Shown here: in pieces, positions 23,185 to 33,152 of the stretch
Position numbering within the stretch: position 1 is the stretch's first letter
Layout of the letters: each line of letters starts with the position of its first letter
NCBI RefSeq assembly: GCF_937873725.1
Contig: NZ_CALMYY010000041.1
Coordinates: 1-37,206 of the forward strand
Direction of reading: 5' to 3'
Length of the DNA: 37,206 bases
DNA from: an uncultured Dietzia sp.
Lineage (GTDB): Bacteria; Actinomycetota; Actinomycetes; Mycobacteriales; Mycobacteriaceae
Made by a program: the position numbers and the translations under genes
Notes under the pieces: generated by a model
Database searches by the model: none
Told to the model about the DNA's origin: nothing
What the model saw: only the letters and a program-made list of their open reading frames with translations

Positions 23185-25989
23185 ATGGCATCCAGTTCGA
23201 CCACGCGCTCCCCCCGTGCCCCCGGCGGCCGACGTCCGGCATCGAAGTCGGGAGCGCAGCGATCGACCGCGGCCGCCTCGCCGTCGTCCCGTGGGGGTGG
23301 TTCCCGTCGCGGCGCGGTGGTCTCGACGCCCAGGACGGGGACCCGCGGTACCTCCCGCGCGGCCGCCCCGGCCCCCGAGCGCACCTCCGGCGCGTTCGGC
23401 GCGGTGGGTCGTGGCCTGCGTGGCGGCTGGTCGGCCGTGGCGAAGGGCGTCGGCCACGGAGTCCGGGGCCTGGGTGGCGGCGACGACGACAAGGTGGCGC
23501 CACCGCATCGCCGAGACGGTCTCGGGCTGATTCTCGTCGGCATCGCCATCGTGTTCGCGGGCGCCGTGTGGTTCGGGGCCGCCGGGCCCGTCGGTCAGTG
23601 GATCGACACCGGGATCCGCACCGTCGTCGGCACGCCCGGTGCGCTCCTCCCGTTGCTGGTGGGCGGCTGGGGCGTTCTCGTGATGGCGAGGGAGCCGCGA
23701 CCCGACGTCCATTCCCGATGGCTCGTCGGCACGACCATCACGGGGCTGGGCGTCCTCGGCCTGTGGCACCTGGGGTCGGGATCGCCCGCGGATCCCCAGG
23801 GTGTCCGCTCGGGGGCCGGCGTGCTCGGCCGGATCGTCGGAGGCACGCTCGAGGCGGGGCTCTCGGTGTTCGTCGCCGTGCCGTTGCTGCTGTTGCTGGT
23901 GGCGTTCGGCGTCCTGGTGCTGGTCGGTCGCCCGGCCCGCGAGATCCCGGGCATGGTCCGGGGGTTCTTCGGGTGGGACGGCAGGGGTGACATCGTCGAT
24001 CACGACGACTACGACCCCGACGCCGACCGTGACGCGGACCGCGGCTACGCCCGCGACCCGGGCGTCGGATACGGGGACGACCCGGACGCCACGACCGCGT
24101 ACCCGCTGGCCCGGGACGGGTCGCCGGTGGCCCAGGAGCCCGCGCCCCGCCGGAGCCCGCGTCGCCGCGTGGCGGCGTGGTCGCAGACCCCCACCGCGGG
24201 CAGGACCGTCGAGATGCCCGCCGCGGCCGACGCCGGTGCCGAGCCCGTCGTCGAGCCCCCGACCGCCCCGGTCGAGTCGCCGGACGTCCCCGTCGAGCCC
24301 CCCGCGCGGACCCGGCGCGCGCCCCGCACCCCGGTCGCCGCCGCTGCCCGCGCCGTCGACACGGCGGTGCCGCAGGCCGACATCCCGCAGCCCCACACGG
24401 CGGCGGACGGCGACGCCGAGGTGCTCGATTCGCAGAAGCAACTGCTCAACGGGGTCGAGTACACGCTGCCGCCGGTGGGCCTGCTCACCGCGGGTGACCC
24501 GCCCAAGGCGCGCAGCGAGTCCAACGACCAGATGATCGACGCCATCCAGGGCGTCCTCGAGCAGTTCAAGATCGACGCGGCCGTCACCGGGTTCACCCGG
24601 GGCCCGACGGTGACCCGCTACGAGGTCGAGCTCGGTCCGGGCGTGAAGGTCGAGAAGATCACGGCCCTGCACCGCAACATCGCCTACGCGGTGGCCACCG
24701 ACAACGTGCGGCTCCTCGCCCCGATCCCCGGCAAGTCGGCGGTCGGCATCGAGGTCCCCAACCTCGACCGTGAACTCGTCCGTCTGGCGGACGTCCTCAA
24801 CGACCCCAAGACCGCCAACAAGCAGAATCCCATGCTCATCGGCCTGGGCAAGGACATCGAGGGCGACTTCGTCACCGCCGACCTGTCCAAGATGCCGCAC
24901 CTGCTGGTCGCGGGCTCGACCGGCTCGGGCAAGTCCAGCTTCGTCAACTCCATGCTCGTGTCGCTGCTCACCCGCGCGACCCCGGACGAGGTCCGGCTGA
25001 TCCTGGTCGACCCGAAGATGGTCGAGTTGACCCCGTACGAGGGCATCCCGCACCTCATCACGCCGATCATCACCCAGCCCAAGAAGGCGGCGGCCGCGCT
25101 GGCGTGGCTCGTGGAGGAGATGGAGCAGCGCTACCAGGACATGAAGTCCACGCGGGTACGACACATCACCGACTTCAACGAGCGGGTGAAGTCGGGGGTG
25201 ATCACGACGCCTCCGGGCAGCGAGCGCGTGTACCGCCCGTACCCGTACATCGTGGCCGTGGTCGACGAGTTGGCGGACCTCATGATGACGGCTCCGCGCG
25301 ACATCGAGGACGCGATCGTCCGCATCACCCAGAAGGCCCGCGCCGCCGGAATCCACCTGGTGCTGGCCACCCAGCGCCCGTCCGTCGACGTGGTCACCGG
25401 CCTCATCAAGACCAACGTCCCGTCCCGTCTCGCGTTCGCCACCTCGTCGCTCACCGACTCGCGGGTCATCCTCGACCAGGCGGGCGCGGAGAAGCTCATC
25501 GGCATGGGCGACGGGCTCTTCATCCCGATGGGCGCGTCACGGCCCGTGCGCATGCAGGGCGCGTTCATCACCGACGAGGAGATCCACGCGGTCGTGGACT
25601 ACGCCAAGAACCAGGCGGAGCCGGACTACGACGACACCGTCACCGCGGCGAAGGAGGAGTCCAGGAAAGACGTCGACGGCGACATCGGCGACGACCTCGA
25701 CGACCTGCTCGCCGCCGTGGAGCTCGTGGTCTCGAGCCAATTCGGGTCCACCTCGATGCTCCAGCGCAAGCTCCGGGTCGGGTTCGCCAAGGCCGGTCGC
25801 CTCATGGACCTGATGGAGTCGCGGGACATCGTGGGACCCTCCGAGGGATCCAAGGCCCGCGACGTCCTGGTCAAGCCGGAGGAGCTCGCCTCCGTGATCT
25901 GGATGATCAAGGGCGGGACGGCGCCGGAGCAGGATCCGGGGGACGTGGAGGACCGGAGCGAGAGCCCGGCCGGGGCGCCCGTGGGCTGA
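23185..25989 (+). CDS. ftsK: DNA translocase FtsK
   Basis: FtsK is the septal, ATP-driven DNA pump that moves chromosome ends apart and aids dimer resolution. The 934-residue protein starts with about 110 basic Ser/Gly/Arg-rich residues. Four predicted membrane helices follow (about 113-135, 152-168, 180-198, 222-250), then an acidic and proline-rich linker to about 410. The motor has Walker A GSTGSGKS (577-584) and [10 protein letters not shown]. The C-terminal winged-helix gamma domain (about 855-910, [26 protein letters not shown]) reads KOPS-type sequences. ATG 23185 is fixed by its position 7 nt after the -10 box; an earlier in-frame start at 23140 lies upstream of the promoter. Confidence 0.96.
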   Translation: MASSSTTRSPRAPGGRRPASKSGAQRSTAAASPSSRGGGSRRGAVVSTPRTGTRGTSRAAAPAPERTSGAFGAVGRGLRGGWSAVAKGVGHGVRGLGGGDDDKVAPPHRRDGLGLILVGIAIVFAGAVWFGAAGPVGQWIDTGIRTVVGTPGALLPLLVGGWGVLVMAREPRPDVHSRWLVGTTITGLGVLGLWHLGSGSPADPQGVRSGAGVLGRIVGGTLEAGLSVFVAVPLLLLLVAFGVLVLVGRPAREIPGMVRGFFGWDGRGDIVDHDDYDPDADRDADRGYARDPGVGYGDDPDATTAYPLARDGSPVAQEPAPRRSPRRRVAAWSQTPTAGRTVEMPAAADAGAEPVVEPPTAPVESPDVPVEPPARTRRAPRTPVAAAARAVDTAVPQADIPQPHTAADGDAEVLDSQKQLLNGVEYTLPPVGLLTAGDPPKARSESNDQMIDAIQGVLEQFKIDAAVTGFTRGPTVTRYEVELGPGVKVEKITALHRNIAYAVATDNVRLLAPIPGKSAVGIEVPNLDRELVRLADVLNDPKTANKQNPMLIGLGKDIEGDFVTADLSKMPHLLVAGSTGSGKSSFVNSMLVSLLTRATPDEVRLILVDPKMVELTPYEGIPHLITPIITQPKKAAAALAWLVEEMEQRYQDMKSTRVRHITDFNERVKSGVITTPPGSERVYRPYPYIVAVVDELADLMMTAPRDIEDAIVRITQKARAAGIHLVLATQRPSVDVVTGLIKTNVPSRLAFATSSLTDSRVILDQAGAEKLIGMGDGLFIPMGASRPVRMQGAFITDEEIHAVVDYAKNQAEPDYDDTVTAAKEESRKDVDGDIGDDLDDLLAAVELVVSSQFGSTSMLQRKLRVGFAKAGRLMDLMESRDIVGPSEGSKARDVLVKPEELASVIWMIKGGTAPEQDPGDVEDRSESPAGAPVG

Positions 25990-26028
25990 CCCACGGCGGC
26001 GGTCGCACCGGCCGGGGCCGTGGGTCAG
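25986..26028. terminator. bidirectional terminator sharing both stop codons
   Basis: CTGACCCACGGC (25986-25997) and its exact complement (26017-26028) form a 12-bp stem, with a nested CGGT/ACCG stem (26000-26003, 26007-26010) in the loop. The ftsK stop TGA (25987-25989) and the stop of the opposing YciI-like gene (26027-26025) occupy mirror positions in the two arms. Confidence 0.75.
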
Positions 26029-26306
26029 GCGAGCACGCCGAACACGGGCATCCACTCCCGGACGGTGGTCTCGGAGACCATCCCGCGCACGCAGTGCGGG
26101 TCACCGGCGATCAGGGCCCTCGCCTCCTCCGGGCCGGGGGCGTCCACGACCAGTAGCGCACCGGATCCGTCGACGAACGGTCCGACCGAGCGGATCGTGC
26201 CCGCCTCGACCTGCGCGGACAGCCATTCGCGGTGGGCGGGCTTGTTCGCCTCGCGGTCCTCGCTCTGCGAGGCGTCGTAGCGGTAGGTCACGGCGAAGAG
26301 CGGCAT
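26025..26306 (-). CDS. YciI-like domain protein
   Basis: The 93-residue protein (MPLFAVTYRYD, RPAHREWL-type segment, GTIRSVGPFVDGSGALLVV, FEEARALIAGDPH-type end) matches the YciI/YCII ferredoxin-like fold. This family includes small dehydrochlorinase-like and uncharacterised proteins. The conserved His in AHREWL and the Asp in GDPH are present. AGGGAG (26316-26321 on the plus coordinates) supports ATG 26306. It is one of four minus-strand genes in the window and lies between ftsK and pgsA, where M. tuberculosis carries argA instead. Its function here is unknown. Confidence 0.85.
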   Translation of the reverse strand: MPLFAVTYRYDASQSEDREANKPAHREWLSAQVEAGTIRSVGPFVDGSGALLVVDAPGPEEARALIAGDPHCVRGMVSETTVREWMPVFGVLA

Positions 26307-26370
26307 GGATCGATACTCCCTGGGATCGGCGGGTGGGCTGTGCGGTCAAGGGTATTCCCGTCCGTCTCGC

Positions 26371-26376
26371 TAAGGT
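26371..26376 (+). promoter_or_regulatory. -10 box, probable leaderless pgsA start
   Basis: TAAGGT ends 6 nt before GTG 26383. This is the same hexamer and nearly the same spacing as at ribF and at the gene starting at 34745. No clear -35. Confidence 0.5.
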
Positions 26377-26382
26377 GAGGGG

Positions 26383-26970
26383 GTGACTTCTCCCACGACC
26401 GAAGACGGCCGCTCCGGCACCGAGGTCCCCGTCCTCAACATCGCGAACGTCCTCACGGTGGTGCGGATCGTGCTCGTGCCGGTCTTCCTCGTCCTGTTCT
26501 TCGTGGCCGATGCGCAGGACGCGTGGTGGCGCGTCGGCGCGTTCCTGGTGTTCCTCGTGGCGATGGGGACCGACTACGTGGACGGGTACCTCGCCCGGAG
26601 ACTGGGCTTGGTCACCGATTTCGGCAAGATCGCCGACCCGATCGCCGACAAGGCGCTCATGGCCGCGGCGATGATCTCGTTGTCCCTGGTGGGCGAGCTG
26701 TTCTGGTGGGTGACGATCGTGATCCTCGTCCGCGAGGTCGGGATCACCCTGTGGCGCCTCTTCGGCGTCGACCACGTGGTGGCCGCGAGCAGGGGCGGGA
26801 AGCTCAAGACGGTCACCCAGACGGTCGGGCTGGGGATGCTCATCCTCCCGCTCCCGCGCTGGGTGTGGCCGATCGAGTGGGCGGTGATCGGGGTGGCGCT
26901 CGTCCTGACCGTCTACACGGGTATCGACTACCTGGTCAAGGCCCGGCAGGCCGCCCGGTCCGGCCTCTGA
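26383..26970 (+). CDS. pgsA: CDP-alcohol phosphatidyltransferase, PgsA type
   Basis: The enzyme joins CDP-diacylglycerol with an alcohol phosphate, most likely glycerol-3-phosphate, to make phosphatidylglycerophosphate in the membrane. The 195-residue protein has several hydrophobic helices. The eight-residue family signature is complete within TDYVDGYLARRLGL and VTDFGKIADPIADK (D-x2-D-G-x2-A-R-x8-G-x3-D-x3-D). It starts the pgsA–cinA–clgR–pspA series also seen in M. tuberculosis (pgsA3). GTG 26383 fits a leaderless transcript and the sequence before the first helix is short. Confidence 0.92.
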   Translation: MTSPTTEDGRSGTEVPVLNIANVLTVVRIVLVPVFLVLFFVADAQDAWWRVGAFLVFLVAMGTDYVDGYLARRLGLVTDFGKIADPIADKALMAAAMISLSLVGELFWWVTIVILVREVGITLWRLFGVDHVVAASRGGKLKTVTQTVGLGMLILPLPRWVWPIEWAVIGVALVLTVYTGIDYLVKARQAARSGL

Positions 26971-26987
26971 GGCGCCGGGAACCCGCG

Positions 26988-27500
26988 ATGTCCCCCTCGC
27001 CTCCCCCCGACACGAGGGCCGTGGCGGCCGTGTCCGCGCTCCGGGCGCGTGGGTGGACGCTGGCGACGGCGGAATCCCTCACCGCGGGGCTGCTCTCCGC
27101 CACGGTGGCGGAGGTTCCCGGGGCGAGCCTGGTGCTGCGAGGCGGCCTCGTGGTCTACGCCACCGATCTCAAGCACGAGCTCGCCGGGGTGCCCGAGGAG
27201 ATGCTGGCGCGGCACGGGGCGGTCTCCGGCGAGACGGCACGGGCGCTCGCGGCCGGCGCGGCCCGTCGATGTGGTGCCGACGTCGGGGTGGGGCTGACCG
27301 GCGTGGCCGGACCGGATGGTCAGGAGGGGCGGGCGGTGGGGACGGTCCACCTCGGGGTGTGCACGCCGGGCGTCGAACCGTGGTCTGTCGAGCTGTCCCT
27401 GGACGGGGACCGCGGCGCCATCCGTCGAGGGGCCTGCGCCGCCGCGTTGGAACTGCTGGTCCGGGTTGCCGACGGTGCCGGGAACGAATCGGGGACATGA
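26988..27500 (+). CDS. pncC: CinA C-terminal domain protein, nicotinamide-nucleotide amidase
   Basis: The 170-residue protein consists only of the amidohydrolase domain of CinA. The signature [22 protein letters not shown], the [17 protein letters not shown] segment and [20 protein letters not shown] are intact. These proteins deamidate nicotinamide mononucleotide, recycling the NMN released by DNA ligase. The MoaB-like N-terminal domain of full CinA is absent, as in many actinobacteria. ATG 26988 lies 17 nt after pgsA. Its location near recA is a common bacterial arrangement. Confidence 0.9.
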   Translation: MSPSPPPDTRAVAAVSALRARGWTLATAESLTAGLLSATVAEVPGASLVLRGGLVVYATDLKHELAGVPEEMLARHGAVSGETARALAAGAARRCGADVGVGLTGVAGPDGQEGRAVGTVHLGVCTPGVEPWSVELSLDGDRGAIRRGACAAALELLVRVADGAGNESGT

Positions 27501-27506
27501 GGCGTT
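27480..27506 (+). promoter_or_regulatory. SigE-type (ECF) promoter of clgR
   Basis: GGGAAC (27480-27485), a 17-nt spacer and CGTT (27503-27506) match the mycobacterial SigE/SigH-class promoter pattern. The -10 motif ends 10 nt before ATG 27517, so the transcript would be leaderless or nearly so. In M. tuberculosis clgR is controlled by SigE, which fits. Confidence 0.55.
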
Positions 27507-27516
27507 GTACCCCGTG

Positions 27517-27831
27517 ATGCCGAACATCCAGATGACCACGCTGCCCCGACCGGACCACCGGAGCGGGCCCCCACTCCTACGCGAGACCCTCGGCACGGTG
27601 CTCCGTCGCCTGCGGGGCGAATCCGGTCGGACGCTGCGGGACGTGGCCGACGCCGCCCGCGTGAGTCCCGGGTACCTCTCGGAGATCGAGCGCGGACGCA
27701 AGGAGGCCTCGAGCGAGTTGCTCGCCTCCATCTCCGGGGCCCTCGAGGTGTCGCTCGGTGAGATCCTCATCCGCGCCGCCCTGGAGGTCTCCCCGCCCGG
27801 GACCGTCGCGGAACCGGTCCTCGCCGCCTGA
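27517..27831 (+). CDS. clgR: transcriptional regulator ClgR
   Basis: ClgR is an XRE-type activator of Clp protease genes and of the phage-shock-like pspA system in actinobacteria. The 104-residue protein has the Cro/CI helix-turn-helix at about residues 28-75 ([34 protein letters not shown]), which is nearly invariant in ClgR. A short tail follows. Possible starts are GTG 27514, ATG 27517 and ATG 27532; none has a good ribosome-binding site, consistent with leaderless expression from the SigE-type promoter. pspA follows directly. Confidence 0.92.
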   Translation: MPNIQMTTLPRPDHRSGPPLLRETLGTVLRRLRGESGRTLRDVADAARVSPGYLSEIERGRKEASSELLASISGALEVSLGEILIRAALEVSPPGTVAEPVLAA

Positions 27832-27853
27832 GTTCCCCCGCAGCCGCCGGAAC
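27832..27853 (+). promoter_or_regulatory. candidate operator upstream of pspA
   Basis: GTTCC (27832-27836) and GGAAC (27849-27853) form an inverted repeat around a 12-nt centre containing GCAGCCGC, roughly 32 nt upstream of the pspA -10 box. Its position would suit an activator such as ClgR, but I could not match it to the published ClgR motif. It could equally be a weak terminator for clgR. Confidence 0.25.
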
Positions 27854-27884
27854 CGCCCGGTGGTCCCACGAGGGCGTTGTTCGG

Positions 27885-27890
27885 TACCGT
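27885..27890 (+). promoter_or_regulatory. candidate -10 box of pspA
   Basis: TACCGT, preceded by GG, lies 45 nt upstream of ATG 27936. No sigma-A -35 is evident, which would suit an activator-dependent promoter. Confidence 0.4.
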
Positions 27891-27935
27891 GGTATCGACC
27901 CGTCGTCCGAATCGGCAGAAGGACACTACGCAGCG

Positions 27936-28763
27936 ATGGCCAATCCGTTCACCAAGGCATGGCGCTACCTCATGGCGTTGTTCGATTCGAAGATCGACGA
28001 GAAGGCCGACCCGAAGGTCCAGATCCAGCAGGCCATCGCCGACGCCCAACGCCAGCATCAGCAGCTCTCCCAGCAGGCCGCCGCCGTCATCGGCAACCAG
28101 CGGCAGCTGGAGATGAAGCTCAACAGGCAGCTCGCGGACATCGAGAAGCTCCAGGGGTCGATCCGTCAGGCACTTCAGATGTCCGAGCAGGCCCGGCTCA
28201 ACGGCGACGCGCAGAAGGCGACGGACTACGAGAACGCCGCGGAGGCATTTGCCGCGCAGCTCGTCACCGCCGAGCAGAACGTCGAGGACCTCAAGGGACT
28301 CCACGACCAGTCACTCCAGGCCGCCGCGCAGGCGAAGAAGGCCGTCGAGCAGAACGCGATGGTCCTCCAGCAGAAGGTGGCGGAACGGACGAAGCTGCTC
28401 AGCCAGCTGGAGCAGGCCAAGATGCAGGAGCAGGTCAGCGCGTCCCTGCAGTCCATGTCCGAGCTGTCCGCGGGCGGTAACACCCCGAACCTGGACCAGG
28501 TCCGCGACAAGATCGAACGCCGCTACGCCAACGCGCTCGGCTCGGCCGAGCTCGCCCAGAACTCGGTGCAGGGGCGGATGCTCGAGGTCGAGCAGGCCTC
28601 CACGCAGATGGCCGGCCACAGCCGGCTCGAGCAGATCAGGGCGTCGATGAAGGCCGAGGGCGGTCAGCTCGGGCAGGCTGCCGGCGCCGCCGGCGAGCTG
28701 TCCCAGGGGCAGCCCCAGCAGGCCACCCCGCCCCAGCAGCAGGCGCAGACCGAGCAGCAGTGA
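27936..28763 (+). CDS. pspA: PspA/IM30 family envelope-stress protein
   Basis: PspA proteins assemble on stressed membranes and preserve the proton gradient. The 275-residue protein is almost wholly charged heptad-like helix, with the family opening [21 protein letters not shown] and the central [19 protein letters not shown]. The mycobacterial homologue is the 35-kDa antigen Rv2744c. The last 45 residues are Gln/Pro-rich and probably disordered. No membrane-protein genes equivalent to mycobacterial Rv2743c or Rv2742c follow; a terminator comes at once. Its usual controller, clgR, is the gene directly upstream. Confidence 0.93.
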   Translation: MANPFTKAWRYLMALFDSKIDEKADPKVQIQQAIADAQRQHQQLSQQAAAVIGNQRQLEMKLNRQLADIEKLQGSIRQALQMSEQARLNGDAQKATDYENAAEAFAAQLVTAEQNVEDLKGLHDQSLQAAAQAKKAVEQNAMVLQQKVAERTKLLSQLEQAKMQEQVSASLQSMSELSAGGNTPNLDQVRDKIERRYANALGSAELAQNSVQGRMLEVEQASTQMAGHSRLEQIRASMKAEGGQLGQAAGAAGELSQGQPQQATPPQQQAQTEQQ

Positions 28764-28774
28764 CTCTGTCGACC

Positions 28775-28806
28775 ACGGGCCGCCGGCGTTCAGGCCGGCG
28801 GCCCGT
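28775..28806 (+). terminator. 13-bp hairpin terminator after pspA
   Basis: ACGGGCCGCCGGC (28775-28787) pairs perfectly with GCCGGCGGCCCGT (28794-28806) around a 6-nt loop, 11 nt past the stop. No U-run follows. Confidence 0.75.
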
Positions 28807-28833
28807 CGTCGTCCGCGGAGGAGGACGGGTCGG

Positions 28834-29028
28834 ATGACGTTGACGGAGTTCCGGGCCAGGACCGCGGAGGCGTTCGGTGATCTCCGGGCGGACCACCTCG
28901 TACGGTCCCACCACCTCGCGACCTTCGGCGGGCGGACGGCGAGCGAGGCCATCGATGCCGGGGAACCGGTCAAGCAGGTGTGGTTGGCACTCTGTGCGGA
29001 GTTCGAGGTCCCCGACGCGCTCCGGTGA
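28834..29028 (+). CDS. DUF3046 protein
   Basis: The 64-residue protein ([40 protein letters not shown]) matches DUF3046. This is a short actinobacterial family found directly upstream of recA, as at Rv2738c in M. tuberculosis. A strong GGAGGAGG at 28817-28824 supports ATG 28834. The family has no known role. The conserved pattern of a short helix, then [26 protein letters not shown], suggests a small helical binding protein. It has its own ribosome-binding site and sits between the pspA terminator and the SOS-controlled recA promoter. Confidence 0.88.
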   Translation: MTLTEFRARTAEAFGDLRADHLVRSHHLATFGGRTASEAIDAGEPVKQVWLALCAEFEVPDALR

Positions 29029-29055
29029 GGACACGCCGGGGCGCGCCTGCGGATC

Positions 29056-29078
29056 TCGAACAGGCGTTCGGCTACACT
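29056..29078 (+). promoter_or_regulatory. recA SOS box and -10 box
   Basis: TCGAAC-N4-GTTCG at 29056-29070 matches the actinobacterial LexA box (TCGAAC-N4-GTTCGA) at 11 of 12 positions. The -10 box TACACT (29073-29078) follows after two bases, so bound LexA would block RNA polymerase. Confidence 0.9.
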
Positions 29079-29110
29079 GGGATCACGCGTGGACGGGGGT
29101 ACCGATCCAC

Positions 29111-29178
29111 AGGGAGTCATCCCTCCACAGGGGGCGGTCGCCGGGCCTCGTACGACGCTTCGTGTCGTACCCGGCCCG
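29111..29178 (+). promoter_or_regulatory. folded recA 5' leader
   Basis: The roughly 165-nt leader holds a small hairpin (AGGGA/TCCCT, 29111-29115 and 29120-29124). A larger one has a GTACGAC/GTCGTAC stem (29150-29156, 29164-29170) extended by CGGGCC/GGCCCG (29142-29147, 29173-29178) across a 2x2 internal loop. The leader carries no obvious gene. Role unknown. Confidence 0.45.
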
Positions 29179-29249
29179 TAACGTCCGCCAGTGAGCAGAC
29201 CACACAGACCCACCGACACCCGGGGGTCGAAGCACGAACGGAGATCATC

Positions 29250-30352
<1,103 letters not shown>

Positions 30353-30353
<1 letters not shown>

Positions 30354-30961
30354 TGGCGGCGCAGGAGCGTGGGCCGTCCGGGCCCGGGGGCCGGCTCGAC
30401 GCGGATCAACTGCGCTCGGCCGTCGACGCGGTGCAATCGCGGGCCTCGAGCACCTCGGACCTACCACCCCTGGCGCCCGAGGCGCACGAGGCGGCGTCGG
30501 CCGCGCTCCGGCTGCTGCGGTACCGGCCGCGGAGCGAGCACGAACTCCGCGAGCGGCTGCTGTCCAAGGAACACGAACCCCGGGCGGTCGACGAGGCGCT
30601 GGAGCGGATACGGATCTGGGGTCTGATCGACGACGCGGACTTCGCCTCGGAATGGGTCCGCGGCCGACGACGTCGGAGGGGACGCTCGCGGGGCGCGCTC
30701 GAACGCGAACTGCGGGAGAAGGGCGTCGCGGAGACGCATATCGCCGGCGCGGTGGCGGGAATCGAGGAGTCGGATGACAGGAATCAGGCCGCCGAGCTCG
30801 TGCGCGGCCGCCTGGCGAGAAAGCCGGCGGCGATCGGCCCCGGGGCGGATATCCAGGGGGAGAAGCGCAGGCTGGTGGCCTTCCTCGCCCGGCGGGGTTA
30901 TCCCACGGGGTTGGCGATGTCCGTGGTGAACGCCGAATTGGCGGCCCAGGCGTCGGGCTGA
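30353..30961 (+). CDS. recX: regulatory protein RecX
   Basis: RecX caps or destabilises RecA filaments and limits their activity. The 202-residue protein has the three-helix repeat pattern of the family: [23 protein letters not shown], then [35 protein letters not shown], and the C-terminal [21 protein letters not shown]. About 45 residues at the N-terminus are low in complexity and not conserved. Overlap of its ATG with the recA stop should lock its level to that of RecA. Confidence 0.94.
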
Positions 30962-30968
30962 GTACCCT
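30938..30968 (+). promoter_or_regulatory. miaB promoter, leaderless
   Basis: TTGGCG (30938-30943), a 19-nt spacer and TACCCT (30963-30968), which ends 7 nt before GTG 30976. The -10 box begins just after the recX stop. Confidence 0.5.
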
Positions 30969-30975
30969 GGCCTGC

Positions 30976-32556
30976 GTGGATTCTCTCGTGACCGACCCGC
31001 AGACGGTAGACGCGGACGCCCGCGTCGAGGGCGTCGGTGTCCGCACCTATCAGGTGCGGACCTTCGGATGCCAGATGAACGTCCATGACTCGGAGCGGCT
31101 CTCCGGCGTCCTCGACGCCGCCGGCTACGTCCCCTTCGAGGGTGAGGCGGACCCGGCGGAGGGGAGCCTGCCCGACCTGGTGGTGTTCAACACCTGCGCC
31201 GTCCGGGAGAACGCGGACAACCGGCTCTACGGCACCCTCGGCCACCTGCGACCGTGGAAGGACGCCAATCCGCGGCTGCAGATCGCCGTGGGTGGCTGCC
31301 TCGCCCAGAAGGACAAGGACGTCGTGGTGTCACGGGCGCCGTGGGTCGACGTGGTGTTCGGGACCCACAACCTCGGGCACCTGCCCGCCCTGCTCGAGCG
31401 CTCGCGGCACAACGAGCGTGCCGAGGTGGAGATCGCGGACTCGCTGCAGCACTTCCCGTCGACCTTGCCGGCCACCCGCGAGTCCGCCTACGCGGGCTGG
31501 GTGTCGGTCTCCGTCGGCTGCAACAACACCTGCACGTTCTGCATCGTTCCCTCCCTGCGGGGCAAGGAGGTGGACCGGCGCCCCGGTGAGGTCCTCGCGG
31601 AGATGCAGGCCCTGGCGGACGAGGGCGTGATCGAGGTAACGCTTCTCGGGCAGAACGTCAACGCCTACGGACGGTCGTTCCACGACCCCGGGGAGCCCTC
31701 CGACAGGGGCGCCTTCGCCAAGCTGCTCCGGGCGGCCGGCCGGATCGACGGCATCGAGAGGATCAGGTTCACCTCTCCGCACCCGGCGGAGTTCACGGAC
31801 GACGTGATCGAGGCGATGGCGGAGACGCCCAACGTCTGCCCCCAGCTCCACATGCCGCTGCAGTCCGGCTCGGACCGGATCCTCCGCGCCATGCGCAGGT
31901 CCTACCGGTCGGAGCGGTTCCTCGGCATCCTCGACAGGGTCCGGGCCGTCATGCCACACGCGGCGATCACGACCGACATCATCGTCGGTTTCCCCGGGGA
32001 GACCGAGGAGGACTTCCAGGCGACCCTCGACGTGGTGGAGAAGGCCCGATTCACCAGCGCCTACACGTTCCAGTACTCGCCCCGTCCCGGGACGCCGGCC
32101 GCCACGATGGGCGACCAGATCCCCAAGTCCGTGGTGCAGGAACGCTACGAGCGGTTGATCGACCTGCAGGAGCGCATCACGCTCGAGGAGAACCGGGCGC
32201 AGATCGGCCGCGAGGTCGAGCTCCTCGTCACCGCCGACGAGGGCCGCAAGAACGCCGCCACCGCCCGGATGACCGGGCGGGCGCGAGACGGGCGGCTGGT
32301 GCACTTCGCCCCCGTCGGCGCGCACGCCGGGCGGATCCGTCCCGGGGACGTGATCACCACCCGGATCACCGCGGCCGCCCCCCACCACCTGCTGGCCGAC
32401 GACGGCGTGCTGACCTGCCGCGCCACCCGTGCGGGGGACCGTCACGAGGCCGGCGAGAAGCCCGAGACCCCGCCGATCGGGGTGGGACTCGGACTGCCCA
32501 CCCTGCGCCTCGACGTGGTCAGCGCCGACACCACCGAGAAGGGATGCCTCACGTGA
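30976..32556 (+). CDS. miaB: tRNA-2-methylthio-N6-dimethylallyladenosine synthase MiaB
   Basis: MiaB is the radical-SAM enzyme that adds the methylthio group to i6A37 of tRNA, after MiaA has made i6A. The 526-residue protein has the N-terminal cluster-binding cysteines in FGCQMN (Cys32), NTCAVRE and GGCLAQ, and the radical-SAM triad C182-x3-C186-x2-C189 ([13 protein letters not shown]). The barrel follows, with a C-terminal TRAM domain. GTG 30976 fits the leaderless promoter; GTG 30988 is possible. A poorly conserved tail of about 50 residues follows TRAM. miaA lies about 2.9 kb downstream. Confidence 0.95.
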   Translation: MDSLVTDPQTVDADARVEGVGVRTYQVRTFGCQMNVHDSERLSGVLDAAGYVPFEGEADPAEGSLPDLVVFNTCAVRENADNRLYGTLGHLRPWKDANPRLQIAVGGCLAQKDKDVVVSRAPWVDVVFGTHNLGHLPALLERSRHNERAEVEIADSLQHFPSTLPATRESAYAGWVSVSVGCNNTCTFCIVPSLRGKEVDRRPGEVLAEMQALADEGVIEVTLLGQNVNAYGRSFHDPGEPSDRGAFAKLLRAAGRIDGIERIRFTSPHPAEFTDDVIEAMAETPNVCPQLHMPLQSGSDRILRAMRRSYRSERFLGILDRVRAVMPHAAITTDIIVGFPGETEEDFQATLDVVEKARFTSAYTFQYSPRPGTPAATMGDQIPKSVVQERYERLIDLQERITLEENRAQIGREVELLVTADEGRKNAATARMTGRARDGRLVHFAPVGAHAGRIRPGDVITTRITAAAPHHLLADDGVLTCRATRAGDRHEAGEKPETPPIGVGLGLPTLRLDVVSADTTEKGCLT

Positions 32557-33119
32557 GCATCGAGGATCGACCCGACCCCATCGCGGGGATCATGGACGTC
32601 ACCCGGAACGCCGAGTCGGAGTTGCGGCGCAGGGACCGCGCCCTGGGCCGCACGCTGGTCATCGGGAAGGCATATCTGGCCTCAGCGGTGCTGATCGTCC
32701 TCCTCGCGGCCGCGCTCGCGCTTCCGCACAGCGCGGGCGTGCGGGGATTGGACGTGCTGTTCTTCACCGAGGTCGCCCGCGAGCAGGAGACGTCCCTTCC
32801 CTCCCATGTCTTTGTGCTGCTCTACTCCGTCGGGACGATCGTGTTCGGGGCCATGATGATCCTCACCCAGAAATGGTGGGCGGCGGGCATCGCCTGGGGC
32901 GCGAGCTGCGTGGCCGCGGTCTACGGGGTGCTGGCCATCTGGCTACGCCAGTCCGGACGCGGCCCCAATCCCGACTTCCCGCAGTTCGGTGCACCCGGCA
33001 TCGGGTTGTATCTCAGCGAGATCCTGGTGTTGGCTCTGGTGATGACCCTCGCCGGGGTGCTGTTCGCGCGGGTGCCCGAGCAGTTCGACGTGGAGGAGTC
33101 CGCCCGCCACGGTGACTGA
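32553..33119 (+). CDS. membrane protein of unknown function downstream of miaB
   Basis: The 188-residue protein has a charged N-terminus (about 30 residues) and four predicted membrane helices (about 34-56, 83-102, 107-127, 147-168). A short acidic tail follows. It corresponds in place to M. tuberculosis Rv2732c, a conserved membrane protein of unknown role. The GTG at 32553 overlaps the miaB stop as GTGA and has AAGGGA 8 nt upstream; ATG 32544 is the alternative. It converges on the DUF349 gene, 33 nt away. Confidence 0.78.
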   Translation: MSIEDRPDPIAGIMDVTRNAESELRRRDRALGRTLVIGKAYLASAVLIVLLAAALALPHSAGVRGLDVLFFTEVAREQETSLPSHVFVLLYSVGTIVFGAMMILTQKWWAAGIAWGASCVAAVYGVLAIWLRQSGRGPNPDFPQFGAPGIGLYLSEILVLALVMTLAGVLFARVPEQFDVEESARHGD

Positions 33120-33152
33120 GACCGGCGGCGGCGACCGACCCACGCGGCGGCG

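Noticed and set aside
22654..25356. 900-codon minus-strand open frame opposite the TIGR03085 gene and ftsK
   Set aside because: The translation is His/Arg/Asp-rich shadow sequence spanning two real genes and an intergenic promoter. No domain or start signal was seen.
27849..27878. GGAAC … CGTT as a second SigE promoter before pspA
   Set aside because: The spacing of 21 nt is too long for this promoter class, unlike the 17 nt at clgR.
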